In this document: positions 8,002 through 17,149 of the stretch, one piece after another
Layout of the letters: each line of letters starts with the position of its first letter
How positions within the stretch are numbered: the first letter of the stretch is position 1
NCBI GenBank assembly: GCA_947588835.1
Contig: CANPZS010000014.1
Span: 1-44,435, forward strand
Length of the DNA stretch: 44,435 bases
Direction of reading: 5' to 3'
DNA from: an uncultured Bacteroidales bacterium
GTDB taxonomy: Bacteria; Bacteroidota; Bacteroidia; Bacteroidales; UBA932
Notes under the pieces: generated by a model
Seen by the model: the letters and a program-made list of their open reading frames with translations, nothing else
Told to the model about the DNA's origin: nothing
The model's database searches: none
Program-made: the position numbers and the translations under genes

Positions 8002-11000
8002 TTAGGACATCAAATTGTTTTTCCGATATTTTGTCGCATAGTCGCTGGGCGTCGCTCCGAAATGTTTCTTGAAGCTCTTCGAGAAATGTGCGAGCGTGCT
8101 GAACCCTGTCATGTCCGCGATTTCCGAAATGGTATATTCCCCTTCCGCTATCAGCTCGGCGGCACGGTTCAGCCTGTAGGTCTTGAAGAAGGCGGCCGGA
8201 TTTTCGCCTGTCAGTCCTTTGATTTTGTAATAGAACTTTGTACGCGATATGCACAGCAGCTCCGTCATCCGTGCGATGTCCAGCTCCGGATTGGAAAGTT
8301 CGCTCTCCATCAGCTGATATAGTTTGGTCATGAAGGCGTTGTCCTGAGAAGACAGGATGTTTTCTTCTATTTTGTCCGTCCGGGTGGCCTGACCGAGTAT
8401 ATTGCGTACTTTTTCACGGTTGTTGAGCAACGATTTGATCAGGGCCAGCAGATAGGCAGGCTCGAAAGGTTTTGTCACATAGGCGTCGGCGCCGGTATTC
8501 AGCCCTTCCACCTGATTTTCGGCGGTGGCCTTGGCCGTTACCAGAATCACCGGAAGGTGGCAGAGCTGCAGGTCTTCCTTGATCTCCCGGCACAGCCGGT
8601 AACCGTCTTTGTCGGGCATGACGACATCGCTCAGGATCAGGTCCGGAGTTTCCTCCCGCATGGCTTTCAGGGCGTCGTCCGCGCTGAAGCGGCATATCAC
8701 TTTGTAGTGGGCGGAAAGAAGCGTCCTCAGGTAGTAGGCCACTTCGATGTCATCGTCCACCACCAGCACTGTCGGCTGATCTTCAGCGGCGTCCGTCGGG
8801 TTTTCGGCAGGCTCGCGGGGCGTGTCGGCCAGCGGAAACGCTTCCGGCTGGCTGCTTTGTCCGACAACCTTCTCGTCTTCGGCATATACTGCGTCGTTGA
8901 CGGGCAGGATGAAGGTGAATACGGCCCCGTCGCCTTCTTCGGGCGGCAGAGCCTTCAATTGTCCGTGATGAAGTATGGCCAGGCTGCGGGCATAATATAA
9001 GCCTATGCCGGTCCCTCTGTTGTAGGTGCCCTCAGTCTGGTTCCGTAGCTGGTAATGCCGTTCGAAGATTTTTTCCAGCTTGTCTTCCGGGATGCCCGGT
9101 CCGGTATTGGCTACGGATACCTTGACGTATTGCGTGGCCGGGTCGTCAGGGGACAGGCTGAAGATCGATGCGGCGCTTTCACGGTTTATCACATCAAGGG
9201 AGACGCTGATTTTCCCGCCCTCGGGAGTGAATTTCAAAGCATTGGACATCAAATTGTTGAATATCTGCTCCACCTTGTCTTCGTCCATCGGCATCATGAA
9301 CGTGTCTTCCAGCCCGTATATGTTCAGGGCTATGCCCTTGTGCGCGGCGTTCACCCTGAAGATGTCCACTTGCCGCAGCAGGCATGCGATGATATCGGCA
9401 TGTTTCACCTGCAGGTGCAGAGTGTCGTTCTCCAGCTTGTTGAAGTCCATCATCTGGTTGACCAGCCTCAGCATGCGGTCCACGCTGCGGCGTACGATAT
9501 GCAGCATGTCCTTGTCCTCGCCCTTGATGCCGGGGTTGTTGCAGAGTTGCGCTACCGGGCCGGAAATCATGGTAAGCGGCGTACGGAACTCATGGGAGAT
9601 GTTGGCGAAGAAGCTCATGTTCATCTTGTTTACCCGCTGTTCCTGTTCCTTTTCCTGCACTGCCTGGCGCGCCGCATTCTTTTCGGCCCGGATTCGCAGC
9701 ATAATATGCAGGAAAAGCAGGATAACCGCGGCCGCCAGCAGCAGGTAGATGCAGCAGGCCCACCATGTGCGCCATGGGGCGGGATATACTTTGATGCGGA
9801 TGGTCTTTTCTTTCTCCACGATGCTTCTGGCGTTGTCGGCAATCTTCACGTGAAAAACGTAGTTTCCCGCAGGCAGGTTGGAGTAATAGGCCTCCCTGTT
9901 GTTTCGTGCGTCTATCCAATAATCGTCGAAGCCTTCCAGATGATATTGATAGTGTACGCGGTTGTGTTCACCGTAGTCCAATGCGGCGAAGGAAATGCTG
10001 AAACTGTTTTCGTCGTGTTTCAGATGTATGTCGGGGCAATAGGAAAGATGCCTGTCTATGGTCTTTTCGTGTTCCTGCGGATTGATGAGCCGGTTGTGTA
10101 TCTTCAGGTCGCAGAACAGCAGCGGGACATTTCGCTTTATGGGAACGTCGATGGGATTGAAGAATGTCAGTCCATGCGTGCCTCCGAATACTATCGTCCC
10201 GTCAGGCATGCGGCATGAAGCGCGGTCGTAGAACTGGTTTCCGCCGATGCCGTCGGCGGCATAGTAGTTGGTAAAAGTTCCCGCCCCCCCCGTTGTACGA
10301 TCGTACTTGCTGAGTCCGTATTGCGTGCTGATCCAGAGATTTCCTTGAACGTCCTCTTCAATGCCGGATATGTCGAGGCAGGTGGTGCCGGGCACGGGGA
10401 CCGCATGCCCCGTTTCGGGGGAGTAGCATATCAGCCCGTTGCTGACGGTGCCTATCCATACGAGGCCGTACATGTCTTTGTACAGGGCCGTAGGGATGAA
10501 TACGGACCGGCGGATGCAGGCCTGCCAGTCTTCTTCCGGAATATCCGCCGGACTGGCTTCCATGCTTTCGATGTCGACCGTTTTCAATGGCTGGTAAAAG
10601 CCTGCCACCAGCATCCGCCGGTCGTCCATCATGGTCAGGTCGGAGATGAATGAGAAGCCCTCGAACGGCTTCAGCCGGCGGAAATCCTTTTCTCCGGGCC
10701 GCTGCGCATAGATATAGACGGAGACGGTACTTATCCAGACGGTTCCGTCGGGTGACTGTCTGATGGACATCGGCAGATTGAGGGCGTGCCGTTCTTCCAC
10801 CTTCAGCCGCCCGTCTTCCGTACAGTGTACTTTCAGCACTTCGTTGTTGGTTCCGATCATCCATATGTCATTGTCCCTGTCCACCATCAGCCGGCTGACG
10901 TATACGTCTTTATGCTTTTCCGCCACAAAGAGCCGCTTGGGATCGAACTGCCTGATTTTCATGTCGTTCATGTCGTACATGTATATCCCGTCCATGAGCG

Positions 11001-12114
11001 TGGATATCCACAGTCTGCGGTCGGTCCCCGTACTGAGGGACACTACGGACTTGTCGCTTAACATGTTGCACAGGTAGTTGTCATTGTTGAAACGTTCCTG
11101 ATAGTTGTAGCACACGGTATATCCCTGATCGACTGAGCCTATCCACAGGTTCTGCTGCGAGTCGACGAACATCTTGCTGATTTTGAAGCGTGGCGCTTTG
11201 AACGGGAAGCCGCTTTCGTCCTGATGGATCACGCCGCCGGATTCCGGAGTGTAGTAGAACATGCCGTTTTTTGCCGTGTTCAGCAGCAGCCCGTTGCCGT
11301 AAGGATAGATATAATTGATGTCGGCGTTGCGGAGTACGGGATGCCGGCTGACGGAAGGAGGCAGCTGTTTGAACGTGCCGGCCCGCACGTCGAAGACGGC
11401 GACGGTATGGTTTCCGGTAATCCAGAGATCGCCTCCGTGGAGATACGAGCAATAGGGATCGCCCGTGAGGGCGACGGAGTCCTTTATCTGCATGGAAACG
11501 GGATCGAAGCGATAAAGCGTCGCAGGAGTCACGATCCACAGATTGTTGTCGGCGTCTACGTGGCATTGTGCCCAATATGAATCCGGCTCCAGGCCGTTCA
11601 GCACGCAGATTATTTTTTCTTTCTCCGGATCGTAGACATAAAGCTGCGAGAATGTATTCAGGAATATACGCCCGTCGCGGTCTTCTATGACCTGCTGTAC
11701 GTTCTTATTGGGCGAATCGATGGGGTACGTCCTGAAATTGTCCTTGTCGGTATATCGGCATACCCCGTTCACGGTGGCGACCCACAGCCTGTCCTGAGAA
11801 TCGCGCAGCATATGGGTAATCTGGTCGTCGGGCAGCCCCAGGGAATCATCGGTACAATAGTACTGGTGGTACTCGTACATGTTGTACTTGTTCAGTCCCC
11901 GGAAAGTCCCCAGCCATATATTGCCCTGTGCGTCTTCGGCTATGGCGGTGATTCTTTGGTTGGAGATGACATCGGTGATGACGGGACTCTCCGTCCCGGT
12001 TTTCTGTACTTCGTTCACGTCTTTTTTTTGTCCGCAGCCAATCAAAAAAAGGCTCGCGGATAAAATGGCGGACAATATTCTGAACGATATGTTTCGGTCT
12101 GATAAATAAATCAT
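8002..12114 (-). CDS. Hybrid two-component system sensor/regulator (HTCS) of PUL 1
   Basis: One 1370-residue chain contains a whole signalling pathway, as in Bacteroidota HTCS regulators of glycan use. The N-terminus is a lipoprotein-like signal (LFLIGCGQ). Next comes a periplasmic sensor of repeated beta-propeller (Reg_prop) blades, e.g. GNIWLGTFRGLNKY, QDRLWVATVNGV, QNLWIGSVDQG, to about residue 680. A Y_Y_Y domain (about 700-780), a transmembrane segment (about 785-808), HisKA with His841 in NISHEFRTPL, and a HATPase domain (NALKFTPEGG, GTGIGLYYARSL) follow. A receiver domain has Asp1163 (LILSDVVMPDKDG), and an AraC-type DNA-binding domain (about 1268-1365) closes the chain. It is divergent from the PUL 1 operon it probably controls. 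A run of eight G (10284-10291) lies in the sensor coding region near residue 608; the frame is intact in this copy. Confidence 0.96.
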   Translation of the reverse strand: MIYLSDRNISFRILSAILSASLFLIGCGQKKDVNEVQKTGTESPVITDVISNQRITAIAEDAQGNIWLGTFRGLNKYNMYEYHQYYCTDDSLGLPDDQITHMLRDSQDRLWVATVNGVCRYTDKDNFRTYPIDSPNKNVQQVIEDRDGRIFLNTFSQLYVYDPEKEKIICVLNGLEPDSYWAQCHVDADNNLWIVTPATLYRFDPVSMQIKDSVALTGDPYCSYLHGGDLWITGNHTVAVFDVRAGTFKQLPPSVSRHPVLRNADINYIYPYGNGLLLNTAKNGMFYYTPESGGVIHQDESGFPFKAPRFKISKMFVDSQQNLWIGSVDQGYTVCYNYQERFNNDNYLCNMLSDKSVVSLSTGTDRRLWISTLMDGIYMYDMNDMKIRQFDPKRLFVAEKHKDVYVSRLMVDRDNDIWMIGTNNEVLKVHCTEDGRLKVEERHALNLPMSIRQSPDGTVWISTVSVYIYAQRPGEKDFRRLKPFEGFSFISDLTMMDDRRMLVAGFYQPLKTVDIESMEASPADIPEEDWQACIRRSVFIPTALYKDMYGLVWIGTVSNGLICYSPETGHAVPVPGTTCLDISGIEEDVQGNLWISTQYGLSKYDRTTGGAGTFTNYYAADGIGGNQFYDRASCRMPDGTIVFGGTHGLTFFNPIDVPIKRNVPLLFCDLKIHNRLINPQEHEKTIDRHLSYCPDIHLKHDENSFSISFAALDYGEHNRVHYQYHLEGFDDYWIDARNNREAYYSNLPAGNYVFHVKIADNARSIVEKEKTIRIKVYPAPWRTWWACCIYLLLAAAVILLFLHIMLRIRAEKNAARQAVQEKEQEQRVNKMNMSFFANISHEFRTPLTMISGPVAQLCNNPGIKGEDKDMLHIVRRSVDRMLRLVNQMMDFNKLENDTLHLQVKHADIIACLLRQVDIFRVNAAHKGIALNIYGLEDTFMMPMDEDKVEQIFNNLMSNALKFTPEGGKISVSLDVINRESAASIFSLSPDDPATQYVKVSVANTGPGIPEDKLEKIFERHYQLRNQTEGTYNRGTGIGLYYARSLAILHHGQLKALPPEEGDGAVFTFILPVNDAVYAEDEKVVGQSSQPEAFPLADTPREPAENPTDAAEDQPTVLVVDDDIEVAYYLRTLLSAHYKVICRFSADDALKAMREETPDLILSDVVMPDKDGYRLCREIKEDLQLCHLPVILVTAKATAENQVEGLNTGADAYVTKPFEPAYLLALIKSLLNNREKVRNILGQATRTDKIEENILSSQDNAFMTKLYQLMESELSNPELDIARMTELLCISRTKFYYKIKGLTGENPAAFFKTYRLNRAAELIAEGEYTISEIADMTGFSTLAHFSKSFKKHFGATPSDYATKYRKNNLMS

Positions 12115-12181
12115 ATCGATATGTTTCTAAAATGCGAAAATAATTATAAAAAGCGAATAAAAAATAATTGGATTTTAGCAA

Positions 12182-12241
12182 TTTGAACAAAAAAGCAAAT
12201 TTTTGAACAAATGGACAAGCGGATTTGGACTTTTGGGCAAA
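12182..12241. promoter_or_regulatory. Candidate HTCS operator: three TTTGRRCAAA boxes on one DNA face
   Basis: TTTGAACAAA occurs at 12182-12191 and again at 12202-12211, and TTTGGGCAAA at 12232-12241. Start-to-start distances are 20 and 30 bp, that is two and three helical turns. Each box is itself an inverted repeat. They lie in the 222-bp gap between the HTCS gene and the operon it should control, about 40 bp upstream of a near-consensus -7 box, where an AraC-type activator would be expected to bind. The assignment to the HTCS is inference. Confidence 0.5.
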
Positions 12242-12282
12242 TAAATTATATGTATCGGAAAATCACTTCAAAAGAATAATCA

Positions 12283-12290
12283 TAATATTG
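12283..12290 (+). promoter_or_regulatory. Candidate -7 box for the PUL 1 operon
   Basis: TAATATTG matches TAnnTTTG at 7 of 8 positions and lies 46 nt before the carboxylesterase start. No TTTG stands at the -33 position, as expected for a promoter that needs an activator. The operator-like boxes end about 40 bp upstream. Confidence 0.3.
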
Positions 12291-12336
12291 CATCCGAAAA
12301 ATAACCGATATTTTTTGATTAAAACCGCATAATGAC

Positions 12337-13995
12337 ATGAAACACTTTCTTTGTCTGCCGGCCATTGTGTCCGTGCTTCTTTTAGGATCCTGCACAGAGC
12401 AGGCGCGAACGAAAAGTTCCGATGCCGGGACCGGCGAGGGCGAGATCGTCGCATCAGCCAAAACCGCCGTCGCCGAAACCGAATCCGGCAAAGTCGGCGG
12501 ATATCTGCAGGACGGCATCTATATATATAAGGGCATTCCATACGCCAGGGCCGAACGTTTCATGCCTCCGCAGCCTGTAGATAAGTGGGAAGGCGTGCGC
12601 AGCAGCCGCATGTTCGGTCCCACCTGCCCGCAGGGAGTACGTGCGGGCTGGCGCAGTGATGAGCAGGCCTTTGCGTTTCATTGGGACGACGGCTATCCCG
12701 GCGAGGACTGCCAGCGTGTGAACATCTGGACTCCGGGACTGAAGGACGGCAGGAAGCGTCCGGTCATGGTATGGCTCCATGGCGGCGGCTACACTGCCGG
12801 CAGCGGTCAGGAACTGCCTTCCTATGACGGATTCAATCTCGCCAAGAAAGGCGATGTCGTGGTGGTTACCCTCAATCATCGTCTCAACGTACTCGGATTT
12901 CTGGATCTTTCTTCTTACGGCGAAAAATATGCAAAATCCGGCAATGCCGGGCTGCTCGACATCGTGGCGGCGCTTCAATGGGTGAACAGGAATATAGCGT
13001 CGTTCGGCGGGGACCCGCAGAACGTAACGATATTCGGCCAGTCGGGCGGAGGCGGAAAGGTTTCCACGCTGCTGGCCACCCCGTCCGCCAGGGGACTTTT
13101 CCATAAGGCCATCGTCCAGAGCGGTTCCATGCTACGCACGATGGACGCCAAGTATTCCCGCCGCATCGGCGTCGCCGTGATGGAAGAACTGGGACTGAAA
13201 GCCTCGCAGATAGACGAGCTGCAGAAGATGCCTTACGAGCGGCTGCTGGCCGCCGGCGAAAAGGCGATAGCCAAGGTAAGGGCAGAGGCCGAGAAAGGGA
13301 GCGGCGTTTCGTCTTTCATCTTCGGATGGGCGCCCACCGTCGACGGTGACGTGCTGCCCGCGCAGCCTTTCGATCCGCAGGCGCCCGCGCAGAGCAAGGA
13401 TGTGCCCATGCTGATAGGCACCACGCTGCACGAATTCACCATGAGCACCTACGTCCCCGCTTTCCGCACTATTTCGAAAGAACAGGCCGTGGAATTCGTG
13501 AAAGAACGCTACGGCAACCGTACGGACGATTTTCTTGCCGCATTCGAGAAGGCCTATCCCGGCTATCAGCCCAAGGATCTGGTCGATGTCGATTTCGTGT
13601 TCCGGCCCAACGCCGTCGAGCAGGCCAGGCTGAAAGCCGCCCAGCAGGGTGCCCCGGTCTACATGTATATGTTCGCATGGGAGTCTCCGGTATTGGACGG
13701 CATGTTCCGCAGCACCCACTGCATGGATATACCCTTCGTTTTCAACAACGCGGTGCGCCACGCCTCCATGACGGGCGGCGGAGCCCGGGCGCAGGCCCTG
13801 GCCGACAAGATGAGCGGCGCCTGGCTGAACTTCGCCCGCACGGGCGATCCCAATGCGGACGGCCTGCCCCGGTGGGAGCCTTATACGGCGGAAGAAGGCG
13901 CCACCATGTTTTTCAACAATACGTGCGAGATAAAGAAGCACCACGACAAAGAACTTCTGGATGTGGTGCGGGCGTTTCCGACACGCGGATTCTGA
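12337..13995 (+). CDS. Type-B carboxylesterase, lipoprotein
   Basis: The 552-residue protein is a type-B carboxylesterase (alpha/beta-hydrolase, pNB-esterase/cholinesterase-like). It begins with a lipoprotein signal peptide (VSVLLLGSC), so it is probably attached to the envelope. Motifs are YKGIPYARAERF, the oxyanion segment VWLHGGGY, the nucleophile Ser236 in FGQSGGGG and His461 in STHCMDIPFVF, which aligns with the catalytic His of the family. The elbow has Gln where many family members have Glu (GESAGG). It is the first gene of the PUL 1 operon, 47 nt before susC. Its substrate is unknown; a bulky acyl or aryl ester on the imported glycan or glycoside is a reasonable inference. Confidence 0.88.
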   Translation: MKHFLCLPAIVSVLLLGSCTEQARTKSSDAGTGEGEIVASAKTAVAETESGKVGGYLQDGIYIYKGIPYARAERFMPPQPVDKWEGVRSSRMFGPTCPQGVRAGWRSDEQAFAFHWDDGYPGEDCQRVNIWTPGLKDGRKRPVMVWLHGGGYTAGSGQELPSYDGFNLAKKGDVVVVTLNHRLNVLGFLDLSSYGEKYAKSGNAGLLDIVAALQWVNRNIASFGGDPQNVTIFGQSGGGGKVSTLLATPSARGLFHKAIVQSGSMLRTMDAKYSRRIGVAVMEELGLKASQIDELQKMPYERLLAAGEKAIAKVRAEAEKGSGVSSFIFGWAPTVDGDVLPAQPFDPQAPAQSKDVPMLIGTTLHEFTMSTYVPAFRTISKEQAVEFVKERYGNRTDDFLAAFEKAYPGYQPKDLVDVDFVFRPNAVEQARLKAAQQGAPVYMYMFAWESPVLDGMFRSTHCMDIPFVFNNAVRHASMTGGGARAQALADKMSGAWLNFARTGDPNADGLPRWEPYTAEEGATMFFNNTCEIKKHHDKELLDVVRAFPTRGF

Positions 13996-14042
13996 ATGAA
14001 GCATAATTTATAAATACTAAATCTAATTTTTAACTAACTGTT

Positions 14043-17000
14043 ATGAAACAAGCCATAAATCAAGCAGCCCGAAAGAGACTTGCCGCCATGGCGCTCTTTC
14101 TCTTAATCTTCCTTCCTTTATGTCCGGCACAGGCCCAGACCATAAAAGTGACAGGCAAGGTGACAGACAGCCAGAACGAACCGATGATCGGCGTAAGTGT
14201 CGTGGAAAAAGGTACGACCAACGGCAGCATTACCGATGAAAACGGAGATTATACGTTGAACGTGCGCAACGGCGCCACGATCATCTATTCCATGATCAGC
14301 TTTGTGACCCAGGAAAGGCAGGCTGTCGCCGGCGTGATGAACATCGTACTGCAGGAAGACGTCCAGGCGCTGGAGGAAGTGATGGTGGTCGGCTACGGCG
14401 TGCAGAAGAAAAGTTCCGTGACCGGCGCCATTTCGCAGGTAAAGGCCGAGGACATGCAGAACCGTACCATCAGCAACGTTCCCGCCGCCCTGCAGGGCAA
14501 GACGGCCGGTGTGCAGGTCATCCAGACTTCGGCGGCCCCGGGCAGCAGCCCTACGGTGCGCGTGCGCGGGTATTCCTCCAACGTATCTTCCAATCCCCTT
14601 TACGTCGTGGACGGCGTCCGCATGACTGACATCAGCGGCATCGACCCGAATGACATCGCCTCCACGGAAGTGCTCAAAGACGCCGCTTCGGCCGCCATCT
14701 ACGGCGCGGAAGCCGGCAACGGGGTTATACTTGTCACCACCAAGAAAGGCAAGGCCGGAGAAGGAAAACTGTCCTACGATTTCCAGTGGACCACCCAATC
14801 GCTGGCACGCATCCCCAAGATGCTGAACTCAGACCAATACATCGACTACATGTCCGAATCGCAGACCTATACGAGGGATTACATGCTGCAGAACTGGGAC
14901 GGCGTGACCAATACCGTCTGGTCCGATGAAGTGTTCGGAAACAGCCAGATGCAAAAGCACAGCCTCGCTTTTACCAACGGCAGCGAAAAAGGCAACTATT
15001 ATCTCTCTCTGACCTATCTGGACAACGACGGTATTGTCAAGGGCGACGCGGACGTCTACACTCGTCTGACGGCCACAATCAATTCCGAATATGAGATCAA
15101 GCCGTGGCTGAGAGTGGGTACCACCAACCAGATTGAGAAATACAACGTACGCAGCGTATCTTCCAACAATGAGTACGGCAGCATGCTGGCCTCCGTCCTG
15201 CAGGCCGACCCGCTGACACCGTTCTCCTATACATATTCCCAATTGCCCGACCACATGCTGAAAGCGATGAACGAGGGCAAGCATCTGCTGGACGACGGCA
15301 ACGGCAACTATTACGCCGTTTCAAGATTCACCGCGGGAGAATCCTATCATCCTATGGTAATGCGCGACAACAGCATAGGGAAAAACAGCGGATTCAATGT
15401 CAACGGCTCCATCTATGCCGATTTCCATCCCATCAAGGACTTGACCGTGACCTCGCGCTTCGGCTACCGCCTCTCCGGCACGCGCCAGAGCAACACGGAC
15501 CTGCCTTTCTATGGGAACGCTACGCAGAGCCGCGATTACGTAGGCCAGAGCGCCACTTCTTCCACCACCATCTACTACCAGTGGGAGAACTTCGCCAACT
15601 ATATGAAAAGCTTCGGCAGGCACACCGTAACGGGCATGGTGGGTATGTCTTATCAGGAAGACACCTATGACTATGTGAACGGCAGCCTCTCTCCCAACGG
15701 CGAAGACGCCTTGAAAAAGAACGACCCGCTGTTCTTCTTCCTCAACTATGGTTCCGCTTCCGCGACCAAAGGCGTAGGCGGCGAGAAGACACGTTCGGCC
15801 AAGCTGTCTTATTTCGGCCGCGTAGGCTACGATTTCGGCGGACGCTACATGCTTCAGGCCTCGCTGCGTGCCGATGCCGCCGACCTGGCCATGCTCCCCG
15901 CCACCAACCGCTGGGGCTATTTCCCCGCCGTGTCCGCGGGCTGGTCCATCTCCGAAGAAAAGTTCTTTGCGCCTCTGAAAAAGCATATCAACAGTTTGAA
16001 ATTGCGTGCCAGCTGGGGCCAGAACGGTAGCCTTGCCGCTTTGGGCGGCTATGCCTACAGCACCGACATGGCTTTAGGCAACATCTATCCTTTTGTGCCG
16101 GGCAACGTCTATGTCACCGGCGCGGCCCCGACTTCCATGGGCAACGACAAACTGAAATGGGAAACGTCCGAACAGATAAATATAGGTCTGGACGCCCGTC
16201 TCTTTAACGACCGCATGACTTTCAATCTCGATTGGTTCGACAAGAAAACCAAGGATCTGCTGGTAAGGGGCACCACTCCGTCGCTCATCGTAGGAGGCAC
16301 TACTTCCCCTATGAATGCGGGCAACTTAAGCAACAGGGGCTGGGAAGTCGAACTGGGATGGCGCGACAATATCGGCGACTTCCAGTACAGCATCCGCGGA
16401 AATCTGGCCACGCTGAAGAACGAAGTGACCTATCTCGATCCTTCGCTGACCCGTCTGAGCGGCGTGAACTTCCACACCAGCACCATCACCTATTTCGAAA
16501 AAGGCTATCCGGTTTATTACTTCCGCGGATATAAGTTCAAGGGCGTGGATCCGGAGACCGGTGATCCGACCTTCTATGATCTCGACAACAGCGGCGACCT
16601 GAACGACGGAGACGTGGACTATATCGGCGACGCCATTCCCGACATGACATACGGCATTACGCTGACGGCCGCATGGAAGGGCTTCGACCTGACCATGTTC
16701 GCCACCGGCGCACAGGGCAATGACATCTTCAACTGCATCAACCGTCCGGATATCCCTACCTACAACAAGATGAAAGAGGTGTTCTATGACGACCGCTGGA
16801 CGGAGAGCAACAGGACCGGGAGCGTTCCCCGCGCCGGTGCCGTCAATATGGACAAATATTGCATTTCCGACGCGCTGGTCTATGACGGCTCATATTTCAA
16901 GGTCAAGCAGATCCAGTTCGGCTATTCCGTTCCGCAGCGCCTGCTGAAGAAGGCATGTATCAGCCATCTGCGTTTCTACGCTTCGCTGGACGATTTCTTC

Positions 17001-17126
17001 ACATTCACCAAATATCCCGGCTTTGACCCGGAGGCTTCGGCTTCCTCTACGTCGGGCATGGGCGTGGACAAGGGAGCGTATCCGTGCTCCAAGAAAGTGG
17101 TACTCGGACTTAACATCGAATTCTAA
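14043..17126 (+). CDS. SusC-like TonB-dependent outer-membrane transporter (PUL 1)
   Basis: The 1027-residue product is a SusC/RagA-family receptor that imports oligosaccharides across the outer membrane with energy from TonB. A signal peptide (to about residue 32, ending CPAQAQ) is followed by a carboxypeptidase-regulatory-like beta-sandwich (VTGKVTDSQNEPMIGVSVVEKGT, split here as residues 34-54 region), the segment EEVMVVGYGVQKK, the plug with PLYVVDGVRM and VLKDAASAAIYG, and a long beta-barrel ending in KKVVLGLNIEF with C-terminal Phe. There is no STN domain, so it is not the sigma/anti-sigma signalling type; regulation is expected through the HTCS. The partner SusD follows directly. Confidence 0.96.
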   Translation: MKQAINQAARKRLAAMALFLLIFLPLCPAQAQTIKVTGKVTDSQNEPMIGVSVVEKGTTNGSITDENGDYTLNVRNGATIIYSMISFVTQERQAVAGVMNIVLQEDVQALEEVMVVGYGVQKKSSVTGAISQVKAEDMQNRTISNVPAALQGKTAGVQVIQTSAAPGSSPTVRVRGYSSNVSSNPLYVVDGVRMTDISGIDPNDIASTEVLKDAASAAIYGAEAGNGVILVTTKKGKAGEGKLSYDFQWTTQSLARIPKMLNSDQYIDYMSESQTYTRDYMLQNWDGVTNTVWSDEVFGNSQMQKHSLAFTNGSEKGNYYLSLTYLDNDGIVKGDADVYTRLTATINSEYEIKPWLRVGTTNQIEKYNVRSVSSNNEYGSMLASVLQADPLTPFSYTYSQLPDHMLKAMNEGKHLLDDGNGNYYAVSRFTAGESYHPMVMRDNSIGKNSGFNVNGSIYADFHPIKDLTVTSRFGYRLSGTRQSNTDLPFYGNATQSRDYVGQSATSSTTIYYQWENFANYMKSFGRHTVTGMVGMSYQEDTYDYVNGSLSPNGEDALKKNDPLFFFLNYGSASATKGVGGEKTRSAKLSYFGRVGYDFGGRYMLQASLRADAADLAMLPATNRWGYFPAVSAGWSISEEKFFAPLKKHINSLKLRASWGQNGSLAALGGYAYSTDMALGNIYPFVPGNVYVTGAAPTSMGNDKLKWETSEQINIGLDARLFNDRMTFNLDWFDKKTKDLLVRGTTPSLIVGGTTSPMNAGNLSNRGWEVELGWRDNIGDFQYSIRGNLATLKNEVTYLDPSLTRLSGVNFHTSTITYFEKGYPVYYFRGYKFKGVDPETGDPTFYDLDNSGDLNDGDVDYIGDAIPDMTYGITLTAAWKGFDLTMFATGAQGNDIFNCINRPDIPTYNKMKEVFYDDRWTESNRTGSVPRAGAVNMDKYCISDALVYDGSYFKVKQIQFGYSVPQRLLKKACISHLRFYASLDDFFTFTKYPGFDPEASASSTSGMGVDKGAYPCSKKVVLGLNIEF

Positions 17127-17149
17127 TGAAACTTAAATTGATAAGAACC

